Source: Bacillus sp. BHET2 | GTDB taxonomy: Bacteria > Bacillota > Bacilli > Bacillales > Bacillaceae_B | DNA: 64,000 bases | Assembly: GCF_005938125.1 (NCBI RefSeq) | Contig: NZ_VCQN01000001.1 | Span: 372,001-436,000 of the forward strand | Direction of reading: 5' to 3' | Shown: piece after piece, positions 26,245 through 36,589 of the stretch | Layout: each line of letters begins with the position of its first letter | Position numbering within the stretch: the first letter of the stretch is position 1 | The notes under the pieces: model-generated | What the model was told of the DNA's origin: nothing | What the model saw: only the letters and a program-made list of their open reading frames with translations | Database searches by the model: none | Position numbers and translations under genes: made by a program

Positions 26245-26434
26245 TTCGTGCACCTCATTTTCATTTCTACCCTGATAATTTTCCTCATCAAGCAACATTT
26301 CATACTATTTTTTTAATTGCTTATAATTTTATTATGTGAACTGTTATTATCTTACTAAAAACTCACCCTATTCTCATAGTATTTTAATGAAACAGGTGGA
26401 AAATAACAGTAATGATAAAAGGGAGGTTAGAACC

Positions 26435-26560
26435 ATGTGGATTCGAATTATTCCTATTTTATTTTTCAGTTTTACAGCGATTACGTTAATGACGTATCAA
26501 GGCATTGAAATATTTCATGCCCTTAATGATTTTATTTTTAACAAAAGTAAATTAAAATAA
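26435..26560 (+). CDS. 41-residue membrane peptide upstream of the two-component genes
   Basis: ATG 26435 follows AAAGGGAGG. The peptide is one hydrophobic segment (IRIIPILFFSFTAITLM) with a short C-terminal polar part. It ends 30 bases before the response-regulator start, so it probably shares the transcript. Small membrane peptides beside sensor kinases can modulate them; that is an inference only. Confidence 0.5.
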   Translation: MWIRIIPILFFSFTAITLMTYQGIEIFHALNDFIFNKSKLK

Positions 26561-26590
26561 TAAGTATTACGCATTAGAGCAGGTGATCAT

Positions 26591-27271
26591 GTGAAGAGAA
26601 TATTAGTCATAGAAGATGAAAAGAATCTTTCTCGATTCATTGAATTAGAACTTAAATACGAAGGATATGAAGTGGGTTTGGCCTATGATGGACGAGAGGG
26701 ACTGGAACAAGCCTTGAATGAGGAATGGGACATCATCCTCCTGGACTTAATGCTGCCAGGGCTTAATGGTTTAGAAGTGTGCAGACGAATCCGCCAGCTT
26801 AAAACGATCCCGATCCTCATGATTACAGCAAGGGATAGTGTCATGGACCGGGTATCGGGTCTTGATAGTGGAGCGGATGATTATATCATCAAGCCTTTCG
26901 CTATCGAAGAGCTATTAGCTCGGCTGAGAGCTGTGTTTAGACGTTCCCCTAAAGAAGAATCAGGTGCTACTCAAACCACCTTCCGTTATCGTGATATCAC
27001 CGTTCATAAAGAGTCACGGCAGGTGTTTAAACTCGATGTAGAAATCGAAGTGACTAAACGGGAATATGATCTGTTAGTGGCCTTTTTAGAGAACAGGAAT
27101 ATCGTATTGACCCGTGAAGTACTCCTGAATAAGGTGTGGGGTTACGAAACAGAAGTTGAAACGAACGTAGTGGATGTGTATGTACGATACTTACGGAACA
27201 AAATTGATTCACCTGAAGAAGAGAGCTATATCCAAACTGTCCGTGGAACAGGTTACGTGATGAGGACATGA
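26591..27271 (+). CDS. OmpR/PhoB-family response regulator (ArlR/YkoG-like)
   Basis: The 226-residue protein has a receiver domain (about 1-120) with phosphoacceptor Asp52 in LLDLMLPG, acidic pair ED at 8-9, Thr79 and Lys101. It also has a C-terminal winged-helix domain (about 130-225). The start is GTG after AGGTGATC. The kinase gene overlaps it by four bases. Pairing and sequence fit the ArlRS/YkoGH group, which in staphylococci controls adhesion, autolysis and agglutination; the target regulon here is unknown. Confidence 0.9.
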   Translation: MKRILVIEDEKNLSRFIELELKYEGYEVGLAYDGREGLEQALNEEWDIILLDLMLPGLNGLEVCRRIRQLKTIPILMITARDSVMDRVSGLDSGADDYIIKPFAIEELLARLRAVFRRSPKEESGATQTTFRYRDITVHKESRQVFKLDVEIEVTKREYDLLVAFLENRNIVLTREVLLNKVWGYETEVETNVVDVYVRYLRNKIDSPEEESYIQTVRGTGYVMRT

Positions 27272-28677
27272 AAACATTTATCGATCGTTTCAAGCCTTCT
27301 TCCCTTAAAGCGAAGTGGGCTTTTGCTGCCGGTTCGGCGATCTTTCTCGCCTTTTTCTTATTTAGTTTCTTTCAATACCATGCCATCAGTAAATGGATGC
27401 TTGATGAGGAAGAAAATAATTTTGGGCGTGTGCTGGATGAGATTACCGTTTTTTTTAAGCAAAGAGGACCGAAAATTCAACTCCAGGATATTTATGATAG
27501 CCGGGATTTAATGAAGCAAATCGCTGAAAAGGACCAGACGATCAGGATTTTAGATCGCCAAGGAAATCAAGTATTGGAAATCAGGGGAGAAAATGAATCA
27601 GCATTCTATGTACCCTTTCAACCAGTCCGGGATAAATCAGTTGATCTGATTGAGTCTGAAGGGAAGCAAATGCTCATTGGCAGGTCCCCAATACGATCAA
27701 GTCAGTTCAACGGCTTTGTAGAAATCATTCAACCTTTGAACCGTTACGAAAAGATCATGAAAAATCTCTTTTGGATCATGACTATAACAGGAATCCTTGC
27801 GTTGCTGATCAGCGCCTTCGTTGGCTATTTTATGGCGAAAAGCTTTGTGAGGCCATTGAATAAACTTTCAGAAACCATGAGATCAATTGAACGGAAAGGA
27901 TTTCATGAAAGAGTGGAAATTGTTAAAGCCCATGATGAAATCAGTGATCTGTCGCAAATTTTCAATAAAATGATGAGTCAGATAGAAAAGTCGTTTCAAC
28001 AGCAACAGCAATTTGTGGAAGATGCATCTCATGAATTGAGAACACCCATCCAGGTGCTTGAGGGGCATTTGGCATTACTGAACAGATGGGGGAAGAAAGA
28101 CCCAACCATACTTGAAGAATCCCTGCAAGTGTCATTAGAGGAGCTTGAACGAGTGAGAAGGCTTGTTGGTGAATTGTTAGAGTTATCAAGAGCGGACAGG
28201 GAGAAATTTGATTTGCAAAACTCCCATGCAAATGTACAGGAAGTTGTAGAAAAAGTGATAAGGGACTTCAAGTTCCTTCACAAGAATTATACATTTTCAT
28301 GTGTGGATGAATTGGACCATGAAGCAGTCGCAACCATCTTGCCAAGGCACCTAGAGCAAATCATGATCATCCTTTTGGACAATGCTGTGAAATACTCTGA
28401 TGAGTATTCTACGACGGAAGTGAAAATGATGAATCATGAGGATGAAGTGATGATTGAAGTCAAGGATGAAGGAATTGGGATTCCAGAGGAAGACCTTCCG
28501 AAAATATTTGATCGCTTTTACCGGGTGGATAAGGCGAGGAGCCGGGAAAAGGGCGGATATGGTCTCGGCTTAGCCATCGCATCGAAACTAATACAAAACT
28601 ATAATGGTGAAATCACAGCGTTGAAAAATCAGCCGGAAGGGACCACCATTAGGATATCCCTAAAGTACGCTCATTAG
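27268..28677 (+). CDS. Sensor histidine kinase (ArlS/YkoH-like)
   Basis: The 469-residue protein has two transmembrane segments (about 16-38 and 167-190) enclosing an extracellular domain of about 130 residues. A HAMP region follows, then HisKA with His255 (DASHELRTP) and a HATPase domain with N box NAVKYS, G1 DEGIGIPEED and G2 GYGLGLA. It should autophosphorylate and pass phosphate to the regulator encoded just upstream. The signal is unknown. A strong terminator follows. Confidence 0.9.
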   Translation: MKTFIDRFKPSSLKAKWAFAAGSAIFLAFFLFSFFQYHAISKWMLDEEENNFGRVLDEITVFFKQRGPKIQLQDIYDSRDLMKQIAEKDQTIRILDRQGNQVLEIRGENESAFYVPFQPVRDKSVDLIESEGKQMLIGRSPIRSSQFNGFVEIIQPLNRYEKIMKNLFWIMTITGILALLISAFVGYFMAKSFVRPLNKLSETMRSIERKGFHERVEIVKAHDEISDLSQIFNKMMSQIEKSFQQQQQFVEDASHELRTPIQVLEGHLALLNRWGKKDPTILEESLQVSLEELERVRRLVGELLELSRADREKFDLQNSHANVQEVVEKVIRDFKFLHKNYTFSCVDELDHEAVATILPRHLEQIMIILLDNAVKYSDEYSTTEVKMMNHEDEVMIEVKDEGIGIPEEDLPKIFDRFYRVDKARSREKGGYGLGLAIASKLIQNYNGEITALKNQPEGTTIRISLKYAH

Positions 28678-28686
28678 ATTACTATG

Positions 28687-28725
28687 GAAATAGACGTCTC
28701 AGTATTTTTCTGAGACGTCTATTTC
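28687..28725. terminator. Bidirectional terminator between the kinase and gerT-like genes
   Basis: A perfect 16-bp stem (GAAATAGACGTCTCAG and its complement) has a seven-base T-rich loop. It overlaps the last codons of the converging gene. Confidence 0.75.
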
Positions 28726-29220
28726 TGTGTACTGTAGATCAATGCTTTTGGGAATCTTTAGCTCTAAAATGCCATCCTTATACTGAGCCACCGCCCCTTT
28801 TTTCTTCACTAAGCAAGGGAGTGTGATCACTTGTCTTTCATCACTGTCGGGTATGTTTTCAATGAAGGCTTGATTCGATGTGTGGAAAATCTTTAAAGAT
28901 TTCATCCATTCCTCATTCGGAACATGGAACCGGATATAGACATCTTCAAATGTTTCAAAAATGGTAGTTGGAACAGATGAAGAAGATCGAGAAGCCTCAT
29001 CCCGTTGGGTTTTCTGTCCTTGATTGCCCATCATTCCCATCGGATTCGAGAAGGATTGAGCACCGTTCATCATGTCATTTGGATTCATCATACTTTCCCA
29101 TCCGCCCGGGAACATTTTCTTCATCATGCCTTGAATATATGAATCCATTTCCTTTGGATTCATTTGGTTCATTTGATCTTTCATATCTTTATTGAAAGGG
29201 AATAAACTCCATGGGAACAT
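28699..29220 (-). CDS. GerT-like Hsp20/alpha-crystallin spore protein
   Basis: The 173-residue protein has a methionine- and asparagine-rich N-terminal half (about 1-80) and an alpha-crystallin-like beta domain (about 85-168, ending ILELKIPKS). GTG at 29229 overlaps the GAGGTG site, so ATG 29220 is preferred. B. subtilis GerT (YojB) is an Hsp20-like coat protein needed for normal germination and lies in the same general region as odhA, as I recall. A general Hsp20 chaperone is the alternative. Confidence 0.65.
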   Translation of the reverse strand: MFPWSLFPFNKDMKDQMNQMNPKEMDSYIQGMMKKMFPGGWESMMNPNDMMNGAQSFSNPMGMMGNQGQKTQRDEASRSSSSVPTTIFETFEDVYIRFHVPNEEWMKSLKIFHTSNQAFIENIPDSDERQVITLPCLVKKKGAVAQYKDGILELKIPKSIDLQYTEIDVSEKY

Positions 29221-29751
29221 GTGAACCACCTCACTTTAAAAAAATAGGCTAATTGCCTCCTGATTGTTCTATCCTATGCAATGTGTGGGCGATAAGTTCA
29301 TGGACAGATCACTTGCAAAATCACTAACTATGACTCTATAAATAGGTAATTCCACAAAAAAACCTCTAAAATGACAAAAAATATTTGGTTTTTTTAGGTA
29401 ACAGTAGTAAGATTGTTTATGAAAAAAGCACCCTCGTATAAGGGAAACAAGAAGGTGAAAGAGAAAGCGCTTAATAAAATATTATTTCAGAATAGTCGAT
29501 TTAGAAAAATGTTTTCCTTTAAATTATTATGGGAATATAAGTAATATTCATGTAACACAAGCAGAAAACAAAATTTTAAGAAATTTGTTATAAAGACTTT
29601 ATCTTACTACTGCACAGTGATAAAATGTCCTTGTAAGCGTTTTAATGTAGTTAAATTACTATTCTTGCATAATGATTAGCATCGATTTCATTATCAGAAT
29701 ACATGATACCCAAATTATACTAACTGGCAAAATAGTTGGAGGTTTTTCACA
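29221..29751. other. Long odhA upstream region
   Basis: This 530-base gap holds a candidate plus-strand promoter (TTGCAA, 18 bases, TATAAA at 29313-29342) and an A/T hairpin of AAAAAACC with GGTTTTTT around 29356-29395. A 41-codon frame at 29419-29544 has no Shine-Dalgarno site. An AAAGCGCTT core lies near 29464. The arrangement would give odhA a leader of about 400 nt. Confidence 0.4.
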
Positions 29752-32598
29752 ATGAAAAAACAATCGGCAAAAGGGGAACCATGGCAATCGTTTTACGGAC
29801 CCAATCTAGGCTATGTTATGGAGGTTTATGAACAATTCTTGGAGGATCCTTCTGAAGTTGATCCTGAATTAAAGGAATTATTCGAGCAATGGGGACCTCC
29901 TACAGTTGAAGATGTCAAGGTCATCGCGAGCGCTCAACACGGAGATTCATCCTTTACATTACCCGAACAACCCACTGCCCTGAGTAAAATGGTAGCAGCG
30001 GTGAAATTAGCAGATAATATTCGTACATATGGTCACTTAGCTGCGGATATTAATCCCTTAAATGACCGAGATAAAGATACTAGGAGGATTGAACTTTCAG
30101 AATTCAATCTGACTGAAGAAGATTTAAAGCATATCCCTGTCGATTTCCTATGCCCAAATGCACCTTCTCACATTAAGGATGGTTTGCAGGCAATTCAACA
30201 TTTAAGACAGGTCTATACAAACAAATTAGCCTTTGAATATGCTCACGTCCATGAGCTTGAAGAGAAGAATTGGTTAAGAGAAAAGATTGAGTCTGAATCT
30301 TATTTCACACCACTTTCTAAGGACAAGAAACTCGCGTTATTAAAACGCCTGGCCCAAGTCGATGGGTTTGAAAAATATGTTCACCGTACGTTCGTAGGTC
30401 AAAAGCGCTTCTCGATTGAAGGATTGGATACCATGGTTCCTTTACTGGACGAAATGGTTCGTTATTCAGTGGAATCAGGAGCTAAGACGGTTAATATCGG
30501 TATGGCGCATCGAGGGCGTTTAAACGTTCTGGCACATGTTATCGGAAAACCTTATGAAATGATCTTTGCAGAATTTCAACATGCACCGAGCAAGGATTTA
30601 ATTCCATCTGAAGGCTCGATCGGCATTACGTTTGGATGGACAGGTGACGTGAAGTACCACTTAGGTGCTGATCGTGAAATCTCTCCACAGCAATCGCCTA
30701 CAGCGAGAGCTCGTGTCACACTAGCAAATAATCCGAGTCATTTGGAAGTAGTGAGTCCGATTGTGGCAGGATACACACGTGCTGCACAAGAAGTTCGTGA
30801 AGATCGTGGATACCCTGAACAATCACCTGAAGCTTCTTATGCCATCATGATTCACGGTGATGCGGCTTTTCCAGGACAAGGCGTTGTAGCAGAAACATTA
30901 AATATGAGTCAATTACGAGGATATAACACAGGTGGATCTATACACCTTATAGCAAACAATATGATCGGCTTCACGACTGAAAGCCGTGATTCACGCTCCA
31001 CGAAATATGCATCAGACACTGCTAAAGGCTTTGAAGTCCCGATCGTGCATGTCAATGCAGACGATCCCGAAGCGTGTGTTGCTGCAGCAGATCTTGCCTA
31101 TGAATATCGTAAAACATTCGGAAAAGACTTTGTGATTGATTTAATCGGCTACCGCCGTTTTGGTCACAATGAAATGGATGAACCGATGGTGACCAATCCA
31201 TTAATGTATTCTGTCATCCAAAATCATCCTAATGCGAAGAAGCAATACGTTGATCGGTTAGTTTCAGAAGGTGTAATCTCTGAAGCGGATGTTGAGAAAA
31301 TGGATAAAGACATCGAAGAGGAACTAAAAGCAGCTTACGACAAAGTCCCATCCAAGGATGAAGATCCTGATACTGTTCTTGCTCCACCTGAATATGTTGC
31401 AAACGGTTTGCCTGAAATTAATACAAGTGTAGATATTAATAAGCTTGAAGGGTTAAACAATGAACTTCTTCAATGGCCAGAAAGCTTTAATGTTTTCAAG
31501 AAATTAGAACGAATCCTTCAGAGAAGAAGCCAGGTATTTGAAGGTAAAGGGAAAATTGACTGGGCACATGCCGAGACGTTGGCGTTTGCTTCGATCTTGA
31601 AAGATGGTACGCCGATTCGCTTGGCAGGGCAGGATTCAGAACGAGGAACATTTGCTCAGCGCCACCTTGTTCTCCATGATGAGAAATCCGGAGAAGAATA
31701 TATACCTTTACACAATCTGAATGATAGTCATGCTTCCTTTGTAGTCCTTAACAGTCCTCTAACAGAAACAGCTGTTGTTGGTTATGAGTATGGATATAAT
31801 GTCTTCGCACCGGAAACACTGGTTCTCTGGGAAGCCCAATTTGGAGATTTCTCCAATATGGCACAGGTGATGTTTGATCAGTTCATCTCAGCTGGTCGTG
31901 CGAAATGGGGACAAAAGACTGGACTGGTTATGCTATTACCTCACGGATATGAAGGTCAAGGACCAGAACACTCAAGTGCCCGCTTAGAACGATTCCTGCA
32001 ACTGGGTGGAGAGTATAACTGGACAGTTGCCAATTGTTCTACAGCCGGTCAATACTTTCATGTTTTAAGACGTCAGGCAGCAATTTTACAAAAAGAAGAA
32101 GTAAGGCCACTGGTCATCATGACGCCGAAAAGCTTGCTTCGAAATCAATTTGCAGCCGTCACAGCCGAGGAACTGGCTCATGGAGAATTCCATTCCGTTC
32201 TTGAGCAAAAAGGTCTTGGAGAAAATCCAGACACAGTTGAACGAGTTGTATTATGTAGCGGGAAGATTGCGATTGATTTAGAAGAGAAGATTCAAGGTAT
32301 GGACGATAAGGATTGGTTACACATTCTTAGAGTGGAAGAAATCTACCCATTCCCTAAAGGGGACATCACAGCCATCCTGGAAAGGTACAAGAACTTGAAA
32401 GAAATGGTCTGGATTCAAGAAGAACCTAAGAATATGGGAGCGTGGACGTTTGCCGAGTCGCGCCTGCGTGATATTGCACCAGAGGGTGTCGAGGTACATT
32501 ATGTAGGAAGACGGAGACGTTCAAGCCCATCAGAAGGTGATCCAACCGTACACAAAAAAGAACAATCAAGAATCATAAATGAAGCGTTAACTCGATAA
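29752..32598 (+). CDS. odhA: 2-Oxoglutarate dehydrogenase E1 component
   Basis: The 948-residue protein has the OdhA/SucA length and the N-terminal block [20 protein letters not shown]. The thiamine-diphosphate region contains [18 protein letters not shown] and [17 protein letters not shown], and the C-terminal half has the transketolase-like [18 protein letters not shown]. It decarboxylates 2-oxoglutarate and transfers succinyl groups to the lipoyl arm of OdhB in the TCA cycle. GGAGG precedes the ATG; odhB follows after 19 bases. Confidence 0.97.
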   Translation: MKKQSAKGEPWQSFYGPNLGYVMEVYEQFLEDPSEVDPELKELFEQWGPPTVEDVKVIASAQHGDSSFTLPEQPTALSKMVAAVKLADNIRTYGHLAADINPLNDRDKDTRRIELSEFNLTEEDLKHIPVDFLCPNAPSHIKDGLQAIQHLRQVYTNKLAFEYAHVHELEEKNWLREKIESESYFTPLSKDKKLALLKRLAQVDGFEKYVHRTFVGQKRFSIEGLDTMVPLLDEMVRYSVESGAKTVNIGMAHRGRLNVLAHVIGKPYEMIFAEFQHAPSKDLIPSEGSIGITFGWTGDVKYHLGADREISPQQSPTARARVTLANNPSHLEVVSPIVAGYTRAAQEVREDRGYPEQSPEASYAIMIHGDAAFPGQGVVAETLNMSQLRGYNTGGSIHLIANNMIGFTTESRDSRSTKYASDTAKGFEVPIVHVNADDPEACVAAADLAYEYRKTFGKDFVIDLIGYRRFGHNEMDEPMVTNPLMYSVIQNHPNAKKQYVDRLVSEGVISEADVEKMDKDIEEELKAAYDKVPSKDEDPDTVLAPPEYVANGLPEINTSVDINKLEGLNNELLQWPESFNVFKKLERILQRRSQVFEGKGKIDWAHAETLAFASILKDGTPIRLAGQDSERGTFAQRHLVLHDEKSGEEYIPLHNLNDSHASFVVLNSPLTETAVVGYEYGYNVFAPETLVLWEAQFGDFSNMAQVMFDQFISAGRAKWGQKTGLVMLLPHGYEGQGPEHSSARLERFLQLGGEYNWTVANCSTAGQYFHVLRRQAAILQKEEVRPLVIMTPKSLLRNQFAAVTAEELAHGEFHSVLEQKGLGENPDTVERVVLCSGKIAIDLEEKIQGMDDKDWLHILRVEEIYPFPKGDITAILERYKNLKEMVWIQEEPKNMGAWTFAESRLRDIAPEGVEVHYVGRRRRSSPSEGDPTVHKKEQSRIINEALTR

Positions 32599-32617
32599 GA
32601 AAGAGGAGGACATCACA

Positions 32618-33862
32618 GTGGCAGAAATTAAAGTTCCAGAATTAGCAGAATCAATTACAGAAGGCACGATTGCCCAGTGGCTGAAACAGCCAGGGGATTA
32701 TGTGGAAAAGGGCGAATACATCGTCGAGCTTGAAACGGATAAAGTGAATGTAGAAGTCATTTCAGAAGAAGCAGGTACAATCCAGGAACTAAAAGCTGAT
32801 GAAGGCGATACGGTAGAAGTTGGTCAAGTCATTGCCATCGTTGGAGCAGGGGGAGAAGCACCAGCCACTCCTGAGTCAAAGGAAGAAACAAAGGAAGAGG
32901 CAGCTCCAACACAAGAAGTGAAAGAAGAAAAGGCAGCGGAGGAAAAACCAGCGAAAGAAGACAAGAAAAATCGTCCAATCGCCTCACCTGCAGCACGGAA
33001 GTTGGCCCGTGAAAAAGGAATCGACCTTTCGGAAGTGCCAACAGATCCACTAGGCCGTGTACGTAAGCAGGATATTGAAGCTTATGGTAACAAACCAGCT
33101 GAAGCTCCTTCAAAGCCTGCTTCACAAGAGAAGAAAGCACCTGCTAAGAAAGATAATGGAAAGCCAGTGGTTCGTGAGAAAATGTCCCGCCGTCGTCAAA
33201 CGATTGCGAAACGCTTAGTCGAGGTTCAACAAACGGCAGCTATGTTAACAACTTTCAATGAAATCGATATGAGTAAAGTAATGGAACTGCGAAAACGTAA
33301 AAAGGATAAATTCTTCGATGACCACGATGTAAGACTTGGGTTCATGAGCTTCTTTACGAAAGCAGTTGTAGCAGCGCTTAAGAAATTCCCGTATGTGAAC
33401 GCAGAAATTGACGGAGATGAAGTTGTTCTTAAGCAGTTCTATGATGTAGGCGTAGCGGTATCGACTGAAGATGGGTTGGTTGTTCCAGTTGTACGAGATT
33501 GCGAACGCAAAAACTTCGCAGAAATTGAAGGGGAGATCATGGAACTTGCCACTAAAGCAAGAAACAACAAATTATCCCTTGGAGATCTGCAAGGAGGATC
33601 ATTCACCATTACAAACGGTGGTGTGTTCGGTTCATTATTATCTACACCAATCTTAAACGGACCACAAGTCGGGATCTTAGGAATGCACAAGATTCAACTT
33701 CGTCCTGTTGCGATTGATAAGGATACAATGGAAAATCGCCCGATGATGTACATTGCATTATCATATGATCATCGGATTATTGATGGGAAAGAAGCGGTTG
33801 GATTCCTTGCAATGATCAAAGATTTACTTGAAAACCCTGAAGACCTACTACTTGAAGGTTAA
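32618..33862 (+). CDS. odhB: Dihydrolipoyl succinyltransferase, E2 component
   Basis: The 414-residue protein has an N-terminal lipoyl domain with the lipoylated lysine at about residue 42 (ETDKVNVEV). An Ala/Pro/Lys/Glu-rich linker is followed by a peripheral subunit-binding domain (about 117-155), then the catalytic domain with the [12 protein letters not shown] active-site motif. It transfers succinyl groups to CoA. The start is GTG after AGAGGAGG. The linker is unusually rich in lysine and glutamate. E3 is not encoded here. Confidence 0.97.
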   Translation: MAEIKVPELAESITEGTIAQWLKQPGDYVEKGEYIVELETDKVNVEVISEEAGTIQELKADEGDTVEVGQVIAIVGAGGEAPATPESKEETKEEAAPTQEVKEEKAAEEKPAKEDKKNRPIASPAARKLAREKGIDLSEVPTDPLGRVRKQDIEAYGNKPAEAPSKPASQEKKAPAKKDNGKPVVREKMSRRRQTIAKRLVEVQQTAAMLTTFNEIDMSKVMELRKRKKDKFFDDHDVRLGFMSFFTKAVVAALKKFPYVNAEIDGDEVVLKQFYDVGVAVSTEDGLVVPVVRDCERKNFAEIEGEIMELATKARNNKLSLGDLQGGSFTITNGGVFGSLLSTPILNGPQVGILGMHKIQLRPVAIDKDTMENRPMMYIALSYDHRIIDGKEAVGFLAMIKDLLENPEDLLLEG

Positions 33863-33895
33863 GTAGTCCTGATTGAAAAGAATAGATGAATGTTT

Positions 33896-33943
33896 GGCTG
33901 ATTCATATATCCATTAATGGAATATGAATCAGCTTTTTTTTTC
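33896..33943 (+). terminator. Intrinsic terminator of odhAB
   Basis: GGCTGATTCATAT pairs with ATATGAATCAGC around an inner CCAT/ATGG helix, followed by nine T residues. Confidence 0.9.
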
Positions 33944-34035
33944 ACGATTCTTTACCATCAGCATAAAATATGGATAACTAAAATAAAGTTTACTACAGGA
34001 AACTTATGGACAGTAGAAGGAAAGAAGGTATAGAC

Positions 34036-34164
34036 ATGAAATCATTCAACTCAAAAAAAGTGATTCAGTATTCCTACCTATTTCATAAAATAGGAATACT
34101 TGACAGTGATCAATACAAACAAATTGAAGAATACCATGGATCTAAAGGGAAGAAAAACAGTTAA
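34036..34164 (+). CDS. 42-residue protein, unknown
   Basis: ATG 34036 follows AAAGAAGG by seven bases. The product begins MKSFNSKKVIQYSYLFHK and ends in a basic GSKGKKNS. It is soluble, with a probable helix in the middle (SDQYKQIEEY). It lies about 100 bases after the odhB terminator. Short length makes coding status uncertain; a recognisable family is not evident. Confidence 0.4.
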   Translation: MKSFNSKKVIQYSYLFHKIGILDSDQYKQIEEYHGSKGKKNS

Positions 34165-34281
34165 TGAAGGAACACCTTCTTGGGCAGTGCCTCCTTAGCC
34201 CGAGAAGACTCCATTTACACTCTACGTTTACGGGTAACACTAGCTTTAAAATAGCAACATGTATAGAGGTAAGAGCCTAAC

Positions 34282-34314
34282 GAAAAAAAAACAGACTCAA
34301 ACATTCGAGTCTGT
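34282..34314 (-). terminator. Intrinsic terminator of sda
   Basis: On the minus strand, ACAGACTC and GAGTCTGT enclose eight bases and are followed by eight T residues. Confidence 0.8.
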
Positions 34315-34373
34315 CAGAAAAAACGTATCTCAGGGGGTGAGATATAAGCCAAAATTCTATTTTAAAGTCATTG

Positions 34374-34508
34374 TCAAGATTTCCTAAAAGCTTTCAGTCC
34401 TCGGCTACGAATTTCTTTCTTAAGAAGCAAAATCCAGTCTTGATCATTCCCTTGTTTCTCAGCATCTCGATAAGCTGCCACCAACTGTTCATTACTTAAG
34501 ATTTTCAT
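34374..34508 (-). CDS. sda: Sporulation checkpoint protein Sda
   Basis: The 44-residue protein reads MKILSNEQLVAAYRDAEK and then DWILLLKKEIRSRGLKAF, matching the Sda pattern of two antiparallel helices. Sda binds the dimerisation/phosphotransfer domain of KinA and blocks sporulation when DNA replication is disturbed. In B. subtilis its promoter carries DnaA boxes; none perfect is seen here. A GGGAGG site precedes ATG, and its own terminator follows. Confidence 0.85.
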   Translation of the reverse strand: MKILSNEQLVAAYRDAEKQGNDQDWILLLKKEIRSRGLKAFRKS

Positions 34509-34531
34509 AACCAACCTCCCAGGAAATGTGT

Positions 34532-34555
34532 AAAATATAGAATTTTCTATATTTT
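34532..34555. promoter_or_regulatory. Perfect AT-rich palindrome upstream of sda
   Basis: AAAATATAGAA and TTCTATATTTT flank two bases, 24 bases before the sda start codon. The position fits an operator or the start region of the transcript. Confidence 0.45.
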
Positions 34556-34801
34556 CTATTTATTCTACATAGAAAACCATCATTTGAAAAGAGGGTTTTT
34601 ATAAAATCCTTCAAAAGTTGTATTTTTAGTTATTTTGGTGAAAATGGTTTGGTCGGCATGGATTTTGTCTATAAAAAGAAGTTATGCTCAACTGTACTCT
34701 GATGAAATTTGTCATGTTTTTACCAAGAAGGCAGGATGATGACGATTTCCCAACAGGCTTAAAATGAGAAATTTAGTTGAAGACATTTCCGATTAATTAG
34801 T

Positions 34802-34829
34802 TTGAATATTTTCATTTTTGTGATAATAT
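34802..34829 (+). promoter_or_regulatory. Sigma-A promoter of the acyl-CoA ligase gene
   Basis: TTGAAT and TAATAT are 16 bases apart, about 65 bases before the start codon. Confidence 0.55.
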
Positions 34830-34893
34830 ACACGCATAAGGAACTGTGAAAATCACTTAATGGATTACGTTACAGAGAGGTTCCAGGTACAAG

Positions 34894-36567
34894 ATGGTTC
34901 AGATTAAGGGGGAATTTCATTTGTCAGAGATCTTACACACTACAGTAGGGGAGCTTCTTGAAGAAAAAGCACGGATTCAGCCTCAGGTCGAAGCGGTAGT
35001 CTATGCAGACAGAGGTCTAAGATGGTCTTATCATGAGTTTAATCAATTGTGCAGACAAGCTGCAAAAGGATTGATCGAACTGGATATTAAAAAAGGAGAT
35101 CATATCGCCATATGGGCGTCTAACACTCCTGAGTGGTTAGTTAGCCAGTTTTCAACTGGAAAAATGGGAGCCGTACTGGTGACCGTTAATACAAATTATC
35201 GAACGTCAGAATTAGAATATCTACTCAAGCAATCTGACAGTCAGACAATTATTCTCATGGAAGAATTTCGGGGAGCTTCCTATATAGACATGCTATATGA
35301 GATTTGCCCGGAATTGAAATCCTGTAAACCAGGGGAATTAAAGAGTTCAAAGCTTCCATGTTTGAAAAATGTCATTGTGCTGGGTGAGAATTCATATCCA
35401 GGTACATATAGTTGGGGAAATATCGTGGAGATGGGAAAGAATGTAGAGGACGTTAAACTGGAAGAAAGACTCTCAAGCCTGTCTCCCCATGATGTGATCA
35501 ACATGCAATACACCTCCGGGACAACCGGGTTCCCGAAAGGCGTCATGCTTACTCACTCAAATATCGTAAACAATGGATACAATATTGCCGGATGTATGCG
35601 ACTTACAAGTGAAGATCGTTTATGTATACCCGTTCCGTTCTTTCATTGCTTTGGTTGTGTATTGGGAGTTCTTGCGTGTGTTTCTGTAGGGGCGACGATG
35701 GTTCCATTGCAGGATTTCGACCCCAGGAAGGTCCTGCAAACGGTCCAGGATGAAAAATGCACAGGGCTTCATGGAGTACCAACCATGTTCATTTCCGAGT
35801 TGAATCTACCTGACTTTGATCAATACGACCTGTCCACATTACGCACTGGGATCATGGCGGGGAGTAATTGTCCGATCGAAGTGATGAAGGGCGTAATGGA
35901 AAAAATGGGGGCAGATGAGATTACGATTGCTTATGGTCAGACCGAATCTTCTCCTGTCATCACTCAAACACGTACACATGATCCGATCGAATTAAAGGTA
36001 GAAACAGTTGGTAAAGCCTTGCCAAATGTGGAAGTGAAGATTGTAGAGCCTGGATCAGATAGAGAAGTTCCAAGTGGCGTTCAGGGAGAATTGTGCACCA
36101 GAGGATATCATGTAATGAAAGGGTATTACAAGAATGAAGAAGCTACGAAGCTCTCCATTGACCATGAAAGCTGGCTTCACACCGGAGATCTGGCAGTCAT
36201 GGATGAACACGGCTATTGCCGAATCACAGGTAGGTTAAAAGATATGATCATTCGAGGCGGTGAGAATATTTATCCTAGAGAAATTGAAGAATTTCTGTAC
36301 TCCCATCCAAAGGTATTAGATGTTCAAGTCATTGGGATTCCGGATGAGGTTTATGGCGAAGAGGTAATGGCGTGGATTATTTTGAAAGAAGGGCAAACCG
36401 CTACTTCAGAAGAAATAAGGGAATACTGTACCGGGAAGATCTCCCGCCACAAAATTCCAAGGTATATTGAATTTACCGATTCATACCCTATGACGGCCTC
36501 AGGTAAAATACAAAAGTTCCGGTTACGGGAGCAGGCGAAAGAGACAGCTATTCCAAAAATGAAGTGA
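34894..36567 (+). CDS. Fatty acyl-CoA synthetase (YngI-like)
   Basis: The 557-residue adenylate-forming enzyme has the P-loop-like motif YTSGTTGFPKG, the A5 block TIAYGQTESSP, the A7 hinge HTGDLAVMDEHGY and the catalytic lysine in TASGKIQKFRL. It should activate fatty or branched acids to acyl-CoA using ATP. The length and sequence match B. subtilis YngI better than LcfA. A weak AGGT site precedes ATG. No other fatty-acid genes are adjacent. Confidence 0.85.
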   Translation: MVQIKGEFHLSEILHTTVGELLEEKARIQPQVEAVVYADRGLRWSYHEFNQLCRQAAKGLIELDIKKGDHIAIWASNTPEWLVSQFSTGKMGAVLVTVNTNYRTSELEYLLKQSDSQTIILMEEFRGASYIDMLYEICPELKSCKPGELKSSKLPCLKNVIVLGENSYPGTYSWGNIVEMGKNVEDVKLEERLSSLSPHDVINMQYTSGTTGFPKGVMLTHSNIVNNGYNIAGCMRLTSEDRLCIPVPFFHCFGCVLGVLACVSVGATMVPLQDFDPRKVLQTVQDEKCTGLHGVPTMFISELNLPDFDQYDLSTLRTGIMAGSNCPIEVMKGVMEKMGADEITIAYGQTESSPVITQTRTHDPIELKVETVGKALPNVEVKIVEPGSDREVPSGVQGELCTRGYHVMKGYYKNEEATKLSIDHESWLHTGDLAVMDEHGYCRITGRLKDMIIRGGENIYPREIEEFLYSHPKVLDVQVIGIPDEVYGEEVMAWIILKEGQTATSEEIREYCTGKISRHKIPRYIEFTDSYPMTASGKIQKFRLREQAKETAIPKMK

Positions 36568-36572
36568 AAAAA

Positions 36573-36587
36573 TTGAAAGCGTTTCCT
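36573..36587. promoter_or_regulatory. Consensus-matching CcpA (cre) box at the end of the ligase gene
   Basis: TTGAAAGCGTTTCCT fits the cre pattern WTGNAANCGNWNNCW at every position. It sits six bases after the ligase stop, just before its terminator, and 170 bases ahead of the next gene. Function in this position is uncertain. Confidence 0.4.
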
Positions 36588-36589
36588 CT

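Noticed and set aside
29461..29478. cre-like AAAGCGCTT before odhA
   Set aside because: Only the core matches; several outer positions fail the consensus.
29419..29544. 41-codon ORF upstream of odhA
   Set aside because: It has no Shine-Dalgarno, is very basic and has no neighbour support.
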